The translations under genes were made by a program, and so were the position numbers. From positions 1 to 62,041 of the forward strand of contig JAEYRK010000006.1 in the NCBI GenBank assembly GCA_023435645.1: a stretch of DNA of 62,041 bases. Direction: 5' to 3'. Of the stretch, positions 32,612 to 40,599 are shown one piece after another. The notes under the pieces were generated by a model that saw only the letters and a list, made by a program, of their open reading frames with translations, made no database searches and had not been told where the DNA came from. How positions within the stretch are numbered: position 1 is the stretch's first letter; each line of letters starts with the position of its first letter. This DNA is from Bacillota bacterium. Lineage in GTDB: Bacteria > Bacillota > Clostridia > Lachnospirales > Lachnospiraceae.

Positions 32612-32737
32612 CAGATAACAAATAATAGATAACAGATAGAAGATTACAGATAACAGATAATAGATTATAGATAGCTGCTAGCTGATAACAGATAATAGAT
32701 CATTGAAAGAAGCTAATAGATAAAGATAATAGATAGC
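32612..32737 (+). repeat. Irregular tandem repeat of GATAACAGATAATA-like units
   Basis: Degenerate units such as CAGATAACA, GATAATAGAT and AGATAGCAGA recur about ten times between the flagellin terminator and the small gene at 32759. The stretch is AT-rich without an ORF, promoter or stem strong enough to call. It marks the junction between flagellar genes and the modification island. Confidence 0.6.
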
Positions 32738-32758
32738 AGAGTGTAGATTGGAGTTTTT

Positions 32759-33055
32759 ATGCTGAAGGAACAAATCAGACAGGTGATAAGTGAAATTGTT
32801 GAGGTTACCGATGATCTATACCAGGAAAGGCTGAATCAGGGCTACAATAAGCTAAATTCAACCTTGGGCAAAATCATGGAGCTGGCGGATAAGCTGTTTA
32901 CCCTGTCAAGGGAAAACAAGCTGGTATTTGAGGAACAGAGGTTTCTAGGAAATTTGACGAGTGCAATGAAAGCGATGGAGGAAAAGGACAGTGTCCTATT
33001 ATCCGATATCCTGGTTTATGAGATTGGTGGACAATTGCTCGAACTAATAGAATAG
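32759..33055 (+). CDS. Small helical protein of unknown function next to Maf
   Basis: This 98-residue, mostly helical, acidic protein contains IRQVISEIVEVTDDLYQERL, then GYNKLNSTLGKIMELADKLF and the C-terminal end VLLSDILVYEIGGQLLELIE. There is no signal peptide, membrane segment or cysteine motif. I do not recognise a domain. Size and helicity are like FliS/FliT-type export chaperones. It lies between flagellin and the first Maf gene, so a role as an accessory or adaptor for flagellin glycosylation is a guess from position. The ribosome-binding site is weak (GGAG, seven bases from the ATG). Confidence 0.65.
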   Translation: MLKEQIRQVISEIVEVTDDLYQERLNQGYNKLNSTLGKIMELADKLFTLSRENKLVFEEQRFLGNLTSAMKAMEEKDSVLLSDILVYEIGGQLLELIE

Positions 33056-33194
33056 GAAAAGCTCGTGGTCTATACGAAGCTCAGAGGGTCTTTTGGAGGA
33101 TCATGTGATATTCGTATTGACCATGATACAAAACAAGAACCGGCTTGGAGGTTCATCATGTTTGCAGATAAAAGTCCGGTTGGGAGGATGTAGG

Positions 33195-35069
33195 ATGAGT
33201 TATTATGACAGCAATATGAGGGAGATAGAACGAACGAAGAGTTATTTTTACAGCAGACTCCAGGAGGAAGCCGGAGATGATAACCTGAACAAGCCGGAGC
33301 ATATGGAGTTGATTCCTGCCTTGGATGGGGATTCGGCATTGAGCATAACCCTGGGGTCCATACCCTATCGTCTGAACAGTCTGTATTCTCCTACCCATGA
33401 AGCAGAGCGGTGGGCCAAGCAGTTTGATATGAAAAATATTGGAATTGTAGTAACGATGTTTGGTCTGGGAAGCGGAACCTTTGCCAGAGAAATCCTTCGT
33501 AAGCTGAACGGCCAGGGGGCTTTACTCATTTATGAACCTTGTCCGGCGCTGTTCTTCTATGTGATGGAGCATTATGATATGACCGACCTCCTGGGGGCAA
33601 CGAATGTCTCTCTAACAGTGGAGGGAATCAATGATACTGAGATCAGGAATCTACTTAGCAATCATGTGGACTGGGTAAATCTTAGATCCCAGATCACCTG
33701 TAGTCATCCTCAATACCAGCAGATTTTTGCCGAAAGTGCGCGAGTGTTCTATAAAATCATTCAGGACAATAACAATCGGGCTGTGGTGAATAAAAACACG
33801 GATGTGGCCATCAGCAGCCTATTGATTAATAATACACTGAACAATATGAGATTTCTGCGGAGCAGTAATGTGATTACAGATCTGGTAGGAGCATTTCCAA
33901 AGAATGTACCGGCAATTGTTGTGGCTGCAGGTCCATCCCTGGATAAAAATATCGAGGACCTGAAATATGCAAAGGGCAAAGCGGTAATCTTTGCAGTGGA
34001 TACGGCAATGAAATATCTGCTGGCCCATGATATTCTACCGGATTTTATTGTTACCCTAGATCCCAAGAAGAGTATGAAGCACCTGCTGGATCCCAGATGC
34101 AATGATATTCCCATGTTCTGCAGATTGGATTCAAGACCGGAGCACCTGAGATCGAATCGTAGAAAGCTGATCTTTTATAATCTGGAGGGCTTTGCGAAAT
34201 CGATCTATCAAGCACTGGGGAAGGACACCGGCAATCTTCGTTCCGGCGGCTCTGTGGCAACCGGGGCATTCTCGATCTGTGAAACCCTGGGCTTTCAAAG
34301 AATCATACTGGTTGGTCAGGATCTGGCCTATGCAGGGGAGTCGACCCATGCCGGAGGTGTGAAAATTGATGTCAGCAATGCCGGCTCTTCCATTGAAATT
34401 GTAGAGGATATCTATGGGAACCCGATCAAAACCAGATATGACTGGTATGTATATATCAAATGGTTTGAGGATGCAGTAGATCTGTTCGAAGGCGAAGAGG
34501 TCATTGATGCCACAGAGGGTGGAGCCAAAATAAAGGGTACCACGATTCTGACCTTGCAGGAAGCAATCCAACAGCATTGTAAGGGGCTTGTCGATTGCGA
34601 TGGAGTGGTGTCCGGACTGGAGCCTACGGTTAAGGGTGAGGAGATAACGGTTCTCATAGAGCTACTGAAGCAGGATATGCAGGATTTGGAGGACATCATC
34701 ACATATGCAGAAGAGGCTCTGGTCATCAGTGACAGACTGATCAATAAATACAATAAGTCCCTCGAGGAGACACCAGTCAGCCTGGAGAACAACCGAAAGC
34801 TAAGTAATATCAATCGATTGATGGAATCAAAAAGAGTATATGAATTAATTGATTGGGATATTGCGGAAGCCACCTCGGACCAGATCTCCAATCTGTACCA
34901 ATATTCTGAGGATTTAAAGAAGGAAAAGCTTGCTACCTATGAAAAGGCAAAGGCGATTTATGGTGCAGTCAAGGCCTCGGCAAGCAGAATAAAGCCCATC
35001 TTCTCGGAAGGGTTCGACGCCTTGTTGGATGGCCTGCAAGCGATACCCCAGGAGGACAGCAAGGAGTAA
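33195..35069 (+). CDS. maf: Motility-associated factor (Maf) glycosyltransferase, DUF115 type
   Basis: This 624-residue Maf/DUF115 protein belongs to the family that attaches nonulosonic-acid-type sugars to flagellin Ser/Thr in the cytoplasm before export. The N-terminal Maf domain covers about 1-215 (GIVVTMFGLGSGTFAREIL, LLIYEPCPALFFYVMEHY). The DUF115/MptE-like domain starts near residue 225 with VVAAGPSLDKNIEDL at 242-256 and continues with DFIVTLDPKKSMKHL, LRSGGSVATGAFSICE and ILVGQDLAYAGESTHAGG. A C-terminal helical region follows. Start 33195 follows GGAGG at 33183-33187 by seven bases; the earlier in-frame ATG gives unrelated residues. It precedes the CMP-sugar synthetase, its likely donor supplier. 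Confidence 0.93.
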   Translation: MSYYDSNMREIERTKSYFYSRLQEEAGDDNLNKPEHMELIPALDGDSALSITLGSIPYRLNSLYSPTHEAERWAKQFDMKNIGIVVTMFGLGSGTFAREILRKLNGQGALLIYEPCPALFFYVMEHYDMTDLLGATNVSLTVEGINDTEIRNLLSNHVDWVNLRSQITCSHPQYQQIFAESARVFYKIIQDNNNRAVVNKNTDVAISSLLINNTLNNMRFLRSSNVITDLVGAFPKNVPAIVVAAGPSLDKNIEDLKYAKGKAVIFAVDTAMKYLLAHDILPDFIVTLDPKKSMKHLLDPRCNDIPMFCRLDSRPEHLRSNRRKLIFYNLEGFAKSIYQALGKDTGNLRSGGSVATGAFSICETLGFQRIILVGQDLAYAGESTHAGGVKIDVSNAGSSIEIVEDIYGNPIKTRYDWYVYIKWFEDAVDLFEGEEVIDATEGGAKIKGTTILTLQEAIQQHCKGLVDCDGVVSGLEPTVKGEEITVLIELLKQDMQDLEDIITYAEEALVISDRLINKYNKSLEETPVSLENNRKLSNINRLMESKRVYELIDWDIAEATSDQISNLYQYSEDLKKEKLATYEKAKAIYGAVKASASRIKPIFSEGFDALLDGLQAIPQEDSKE

Positions 35070-35128
35070 AGCAGCAAAATTATGATCATTAGGAAGGACA
35101 GGACAGTGACACATCCTGCAGGAGGAAT

Positions 35129-36133
35129 ATGAATATCATAGCTATCATTCCGGCCAGAAGCGGCTCCAAATCCGTACCCCATAAGAATATCAGGAAGCTT
35201 GCCGGCAAACCGATGCTGGCCTATTCCATAGAGCATGCCAAACAGTCGAAGTACATTAACAGAATTATCCTGAGTACCGATTCCGAAGAATATGCTGCCA
35301 TAGGACAGCAATACGGCGCAGAGGTACCCTTCCTCAGACCTTCGGAGCTGGCTACGGATACAGCACTGGACATTGAGGTGTTCTACCATTGTCTTTCTTT
35401 TCTTAAGGAGCAGGAGGGGATGATTCCTGAGATTGTTGTCCAGTTAAGACCTACCTATCCGATCCGGAATGCTGAGGACATCGATCATATGATTGAACTG
35501 CTGCTTCAGCATGAAGAAGCGGACTCTGTCCGCTCCATTGCCCCGGCCAAGGAGATACCCTATAAGATGTGGCATAAGGAGGAAGGGGGGCGCCTATCCC
35601 CCATTATGAAGGACATTCCGGAGTGCTATAATATGCCGCGACAGAGTCTTCCCAAGGTCTACTACCAGAATGCCTGTATCGATGTGGTCCGAGGAAGGGT
35701 GATTCTTGAGGATTATTCCATGACCGGAACATGTATTTATGGTTATGAGATGGATAAGAATTACGATATCGATACTGAAGAGGAATTCAAAAGGGCTGAG
35801 GTATATCTTAAGATGTCCCAGGGCGGAAACCGCTTTGTATTTGATATTGACGGAGTAATTGCTAAGCTTCAGCCAAGGAATGAGTATCATCTGGCAGAGC
35901 CGGACAGGGAAATGATTCAGGCAATCAATCAGCTGTATTCTATGGGCAACCGGATTATCCTGCTGACAGCCCGAGGCTATGTCACGGGACTTGATTGGAG
36001 GGCTGTGACGGAGCAGCAGCTGAGGGCTTGGGGACTGTCCTATCATGAGCTTCACTTCGGGAAGCCAAATGCAGACTATTATATTGATGATAAGATGATC
36101 GACATGAATTATCTGAAGGAGCTTTTATTGTAG
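35129..36133 (+). CDS. CMP-sugar (acylneuraminate-type) cytidylyltransferase fused to a HAD domain
   Basis: This 334-residue two-domain protein combines two activities. Residues 1-230 are a NeuA/PseF/LegF-type cytidylyltransferase that activates a nonulosonic acid with CTP: IPARSGSKSVPHKNIRKLAG at 7-26, RIILSTDSEEYAAIG and VQLRPTYPIRNAEDID. Residues 235-334 form a small HAD domain with the nucleophile motif FDIDGVI (Asp239, Asp241), the second motif LLTARG and a final FGKPNADYYIDDKMI, of the kind seen in capsule-locus HAD proteins. The HAD part could be a phosphatase acting on a sugar-phosphate precursor or an inactive partner. AGGAGG is eight bases before the ATG. Confidence 0.9.
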   Translation: MNIIAIIPARSGSKSVPHKNIRKLAGKPMLAYSIEHAKQSKYINRIILSTDSEEYAAIGQQYGAEVPFLRPSELATDTALDIEVFYHCLSFLKEQEGMIPEIVVQLRPTYPIRNAEDIDHMIELLLQHEEADSVRSIAPAKEIPYKMWHKEEGGRLSPIMKDIPECYNMPRQSLPKVYYQNACIDVVRGRVILEDYSMTGTCIYGYEMDKNYDIDTEEEFKRAEVYLKMSQGGNRFVFDIDGVIAKLQPRNEYHLAEPDREMIQAINQLYSMGNRIILLTARGYVTGLDWRAVTEQQLRAWGLSYHELHFGKPNADYYIDDKMIDMNYLKELLL

Positions 36134-36192
36134 GCTGTGTTCCGATGTGTCCGTAGGGGCTCCTCCTAGTACTTGTTCAGGAGACGAGATAT

Positions 36193-36340
36193 ACTGCACT
36201 GTGAGGATGGTGTTCAATCGTTACTAGCAGAAAGGAACTGCTTTGCCGCTGAAGTGATCTAATTAGTTATGGTTCGAATAGAACTGCACTGGGATGATGT
36301 TTTCTATCTCTACTGTCAGAATGAACAGCTTTACCGCGGA
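36193..36340 (+). repeat. Imperfect direct repeat of about 60 bases upstream of the CgeB-like gene
   Basis: The segments 36193-36252 and 36283-36340 align along their length: both begin ACTGCACTG, continue with GGATG, TACT and CAGAA, and end GCTTTGCCGCTGA or GCTTTACCGCGGA. The second copy ends in the ribosome-binding region of the next gene. The 221-base gap has no ORF. The repeat could be a duplicated regulatory segment or a neutral duplication. Confidence 0.5.
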
Positions 36341-36354
36341 GGGTATATGGGTTT

Positions 36355-38187
36355 ATGAATATCTTATTATATGAATGGAATACCTTCGGTCAAAGGGACT
36401 TGGAGGATACGCTGCTCGGTCTGGGCTTTCAGGTCGATAAGATCAGCTATGTGTTCACGGACTTTGAGAAGGATGAAGCCTTTGAAAGGAAGCTTTCAAG
36501 GCTGCTGCTAATTAAAAAATATGATTATGTCCTATCCTTTAATTTTTTTCAGATTATTTCTAAAATCTGCAATCGCTTCTGTATCAAATATATCGCTTGG
36601 GTGTGGGACTCCCCCTTAATTAATCTGAATTCAAAAGCAATTTATAATCCAATCAACTATATCTTTATCTTCGACCGTTATCTGTATGAACAGATGAAAG
36701 AGTTTCTGAGAGCGGATACTGTTTACTATCTGCCATTGGCGGTGAATGTGGAACGGCTGGATCTTCTGACGGTCACAGAGGCGGAGCAGGAGGTTTACGA
36801 AGCAGAGGTGTCCTTTGTCGGAAGCCTGTATGAGAGGAGAAGCCATTATAATGAAATTCCCAGCCTATCAGATTACCTGAAGGGTTATTTTGATGGAATC
36901 ATGAGAGCTCAGATGAAAATTTACGGATACAATTTCATCAAGGAGATGTTGACAGATGAGATTATGGAGGAGCTGGAGCAATATATTACAATCAATCCCG
37001 GAGCCAATTATATCGGGGATGTGAAGGAGATTTTTGCTGATCGATTCCTTAATACCAAAATTACCGGCATAGAGAGACGCAGCTTACTGGGACGGCTGTC
37101 ACAGTATTTTGGTGTGGCAATTTATACGGATAGTGATACCTCTGACCTGGAGCATGTGATTAACAGAGGCTATATTGAGTATTATTCCGAAATGCCTAAG
37201 GCTTTTCGGTGCAGCCGAATTAATATTAACATTACAGTACGAACAATTAAATCAGGAATTCCGCTCAGAGTTTTTGATATTCTGGGAGCCGGAGGCTTTC
37301 TGATTACGAATTACCAGGAGGATCTTTCTGAATACTTTGAGTTCGGCAAGGATCTGGTGGTATATGAGAGTGAAGAGGACTTAATCCAAAAGGTTTCCTA
37401 TTATCTACAGCATGAAGAGGAACGGAGAAAAATTGCAGAGAGTGGGTATCGTAAGGTAAAGGAGCTTCATACCTATCCGGTTAGGCTGAGGGAAATTCTA
37501 CGGATCGCTTCGGATGCTCCGGGTACAAATGCACAGCCGCTTGCTTTCTCTGAGCAGAACTCAGAGATACTACAGGAGGTATCGGAGCTGAAGCAGCAGC
37601 TGGATCTGCTGATCAGAGAAGGACATTTGGAGAAAATCAAAGAGGTATACGATACCCTCAGAAGAAAATATCCGAGGCATTGTCTGGAGGAAAGTCTGGC
37701 GGAGCTGGACCGGATACTTCAAATATGCTCCTATGAAGTCCAGAGGCAGCAGCCTACCTTGCTGGAGCAGGCCACTGATCTAAAGCAGCTATGGGATTGT
37801 TATGACAGGCTAAGAAGGTTTATAAAAGAGCTGGATACCTCGGACGGTACGGAGGATAGGGAATTTGTCCCTTATGTGACAGAGCATCATATTTCCTATA
37901 CGGCGATGGAATTTATCATAATGGATTATGCCACCAATCAGGTTAAGACCTTAAACAAAATCGCCCGGATATTCATTAAGGCAGGGAGGAACGAGCTGGT
38001 TCTGCCCTTCCTATCACAGGCAATAGAGCTTGCCCCGGAGGATGGTGAGACCTTGTATCATCTGGCCTATACATTGAACCTGTTGGGAGAATACCAAATG
38101 GCCTATGAATATATCGATCAAATCACATTGGCTGAGCCGGAAGCTCTGGAGCTGATGGAGGAGATCCTTCGAAATATGAACCGGTAA
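36355..38187 (+). CDS. CgeB/DUF3880-type glycosyltransferase with TPR-like tail
   Basis: This 610-residue protein begins NILLYEWNTFGQRDLEDTLL. The first 130 residues resemble DUF3880, and residues about 290-390 resemble the CgeB-like glycosyltransferase 1 domain (RVFDILGAGGFLITNYQEDL, then EYFEFGKDLVVYESEEDL). The tail (about 520-605) has helical TPR-like pairs, for example LAPEDGETLYHLAYTLNLLG. Members of this family transfer sugars to surface polymers or proteins. The donor is unknown. The start ATG has GGAGG 13 bases upstream, rather far. A terminator follows at 38245, so this ends the first transcription unit of the island. Confidence 0.85.
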   Translation: MNILLYEWNTFGQRDLEDTLLGLGFQVDKISYVFTDFEKDEAFERKLSRLLLIKKYDYVLSFNFFQIISKICNRFCIKYIAWVWDSPLINLNSKAIYNPINYIFIFDRYLYEQMKEFLRADTVYYLPLAVNVERLDLLTVTEAEQEVYEAEVSFVGSLYERRSHYNEIPSLSDYLKGYFDGIMRAQMKIYGYNFIKEMLTDEIMEELEQYITINPGANYIGDVKEIFADRFLNTKITGIERRSLLGRLSQYFGVAIYTDSDTSDLEHVINRGYIEYYSEMPKAFRCSRININITVRTIKSGIPLRVFDILGAGGFLITNYQEDLSEYFEFGKDLVVYESEEDLIQKVSYYLQHEEERRKIAESGYRKVKELHTYPVRLREILRIASDAPGTNAQPLAFSEQNSEILQEVSELKQQLDLLIREGHLEKIKEVYDTLRRKYPRHCLEESLAELDRILQICSYEVQRQQPTLLEQATDLKQLWDCYDRLRRFIKELDTSDGTEDREFVPYVTEHHISYTAMEFIIMDYATNQVKTLNKIARIFIKAGRNELVLPFLSQAIELAPEDGETLYHLAYTLNLLGEYQMAYEYIDQITLAEPEALELMEEILRNMNR

Positions 38188-38244
38188 GGGACATAAATTT
38201 ACTGCCATTCATGATCAGATAGTCAATATAAGCAAGCATCAGAG

Positions 38245-38279
38245 AAAATAAGGAAATGATAGTTTTCCTTATTTTTTTC
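38245..38279 (+). terminator. Intrinsic terminator after the CgeB-like gene
   Basis: AAAATAAGGAAA at 38245-38256 pairs with TTTCCTTATTTT, loop of about seven bases, continuing into TTTTCTT. It divides the island into a maf-proximal unit and the long unit starting at 38374. No clear promoter for the next gene was found between 38280 and 38373. Confidence 0.75.
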
Positions 38280-38373
38280 TTATCTAAACTGCATAAAACG
38301 TCGATAAATAAAATATTAAGGGAATTATGATTTAAGGTCTACAAAATACTAAAGGATTGGATGAAGATAACTT

Positions 38374-40581
38374 ATGCGTAAATTCATGTGCTTTATTGAT
38401 ACAGACCAAATTAACCCTCAGTTGGGTGCATTTCTGGAAACCTTGGATGGGAAAGGAGAAGAAGTATATCTTTTTACGAATGTAAGTCGGATGAATAATG
38501 ATCCGTCAAGTATACTTTATGAATTAGACAAAATCCAATTTCCGAAAGCAGAGGGAGACACCTATATCTTTATCACCAATATGAAGGATCTTTTTGAAGT
38601 GGTCTATCGTATGCTTCATCAGGTGTTTTATCACTTCATTTATTTCAGTCAGGAGGATTCTGCAGATTTTAATGTTCAAGGTATATATAGAGATATTTTC
38701 TTAAGTGATATTTCGGAGCAGGAGCTGATATATAAGCCAATTTACGCTAATCAGTCCAGCCTTCAGTTATATGGAGCAGAATATAAGGCACTGGATTATC
38801 AGAAGCTGCTTGAAGTGGATACCTCTGTCTGCCAGGGCGATGAACAACCGGATTGCAATGCTTTATTTAGGAAGTATTACTGCTATCATGGAATATATTA
38901 TCTTTTTGAACCGGTCCTGGCTGAGCGCAAAGTAGTAATTCATATCGGGGAGAAGAAGGAAGGTGGGCATGAGACCTTTCGTTTTCCCGGTTTTGACCGC
39001 ATGCAATATAGGTATGAACATAACGAAAAGCGTCTGAATGAGATTTTTACAGCTCTGGATGAGCTGACTGCAACAAGCTCGGTCAAGGTGCTAAACAGAT
39101 TGGCATCCTTGGAAGAGGAGATGACCGGGTACTTCCCTTTTATATTTAGTAATACCTGCTGTATTCTGGAGGACGCAGCCCAATTGTTTGACGAGAATGA
39201 CATATACCACTCTTTGATGCTGTACTCCTTCCTGATGCAGGTGGCAAACACCTCTTACCATTATTGTGAATTCTTGAAGCTGGCGCTAAACAGCAAACAG
39301 CTTACCTGTGATAACAGGTTCTTCCTCTGGCATCAATGCAAAAGATTTTCCTTTACCAATAAGATTAAGGGGAATCAGGAAACAAGCAGGCTTTATCGGC
39401 AACTGTATCATAAGGCGTTTCAGGAGTATGCTGCAATACTGGAAGGGGAATTAACACCAATCAAAAAAGAAGAGCGGAACGAGGATCTGATTGTGGTTTT
39501 TGCAATCCAATTCTTATCAGAAGGACATGCACCTACACGAACCACCTTGGAACGATGCTATACCATTGGGAAGCTTTTAGGCAAAAGAGTGTTGCTGATC
39601 AACACAAGGGAACAATATACGAGTCAGGGAGAAATACCGGTATACCAAGCGAGTCTTGGAAATGTGATCCCGGAATACAGTAGACTTAGCTCTTATCAAT
39701 ATAAGGATCTGACAATCCCCTTCTACCAGCCAGAGGAAGGTATGCCCTCCATACCGGTAATCAGAAATATGATTGAGCAAATTAAGATCATAAAGCCCAG
39801 CCTGATTTTCAGCATCGGAGACGGGAGTATTGTAGCCGACCTATGCGGTAAGCTGGTTCCCGAAGCCTCCATCAGCGTAGTCTTCTCTGGCTTGGCAACT
39901 ACTGCAGCGACTTTTTCTGTTATCGGAAGAAAAATAGCGGAAGCAGAGTGGGAAGAGCTTCTACAGAGGGGTTATACGAAAGAAGGTATCATTGAAAGTA
40001 CCTTTACCTTTGAACTGAAAGAGAAGAAGAGAAGGATTACCAGAGAGAGCTTGAATCTACCAATAGACCGTTTTCTGCTGGTTGCTGTTGGAATACGGCT
40101 GGATTCGGAAATTGAAGATGACTTTATTGAGATGCTAGCTAAGACCTATTCATGGGGAACCCATATTGTATTTGCAGGGAAATTTGAGCGGTATGATTCC
40201 TTTTGCGATAAACACCCTGCTCTACGAGAGCATTCAACCTATATTGGATATAACGATGACATCCTGTCCTTGATGGAAGTATGTGACCTCTATATTAACC
40301 CGAGAAGACGGGGAGGCGGTTTTTCCATTATTGAAGCCTTCCATGAAGGGAAACCCGGAGTTACTTTGAATTTCGGTGATGTTTCGGTTGCTGCCGGGGA
40401 GGATTTCTGTGTCAAAGACTATGAAGAGATGACCAGATTAATCAAAAGATATATAGAGGATAAGGATTTTTATCAAAGGATGTCTGAGAAGGCCAGAGCG
40501 AGAGAAGTGATTGTTACAAGCTCTGCGATCGCTATGGAGGAAATCATCAGGAAAATTAAGGACAGCCCATTGTATTTTTGA
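38374..40581 (+). CDS. Large glycosyltransferase, GT-B fold C-terminal half
   Basis: This 735-residue protein has a recognisable C-terminal GT-B (GT4-like) part at about 370-730: IFSIGDGSIVADLCGKL, the donor-domain start FLLVAVGIRLDSEIEDDFI, TYIGYNDDILSLMEVCDLYI and the signature GGGFSIIEAFHEGKPGVTLN, with the acidic residue expected for nucleotide-sugar binding. The N-terminal half (about 1-360) begins MRKFMCFIDTDQINPQLGAF and is of unknown fold, perhaps recognising a protein or glycan acceptor. The substrate is unknown. The ribosome-binding site is weak (GGATGAAG). The NeuB-type gene follows after 18 bases. Confidence 0.85.
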   Translation: MRKFMCFIDTDQINPQLGAFLETLDGKGEEVYLFTNVSRMNNDPSSILYELDKIQFPKAEGDTYIFITNMKDLFEVVYRMLHQVFYHFIYFSQEDSADFNVQGIYRDIFLSDISEQELIYKPIYANQSSLQLYGAEYKALDYQKLLEVDTSVCQGDEQPDCNALFRKYYCYHGIYYLFEPVLAERKVVIHIGEKKEGGHETFRFPGFDRMQYRYEHNEKRLNEIFTALDELTATSSVKVLNRLASLEEEMTGYFPFIFSNTCCILEDAAQLFDENDIYHSLMLYSFLMQVANTSYHYCEFLKLALNSKQLTCDNRFFLWHQCKRFSFTNKIKGNQETSRLYRQLYHKAFQEYAAILEGELTPIKKEERNEDLIVVFAIQFLSEGHAPTRTTLERCYTIGKLLGKRVLLINTREQYTSQGEIPVYQASLGNVIPEYSRLSSYQYKDLTIPFYQPEEGMPSIPVIRNMIEQIKIIKPSLIFSIGDGSIVADLCGKLVPEASISVVFSGLATTAATFSVIGRKIAEAEWEELLQRGYTKEGIIESTFTFELKEKKRRITRESLNLPIDRFLLVAVGIRLDSEIEDDFIEMLAKTYSWGTHIVFAGKFERYDSFCDKHPALREHSTYIGYNDDILSLMEVCDLYINPRRRGGGFSIIEAFHEGKPGVTLNFGDVSVAAGEDFCVKDYEEMTRLIKRYIEDKDFYQRMSEKARAREVIVTSSAIAMEEIIRKIKDSPLYF

Positions 40582-40599
40582 CAAATAGGAGGATGGAAC

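Noticed and set aside
34131..34891. Long minus-strand frames over the first maf gene
   Set aside because: They are antisense to a protein with clear family motifs, and their translations resemble nothing.
38291..38307. GTCGATAA before the large glycosyltransferase as a sigma-28 promoter
   Set aside because: No TAAA lies 15 bases upstream; the nearest TAAA is only 11 bases away.
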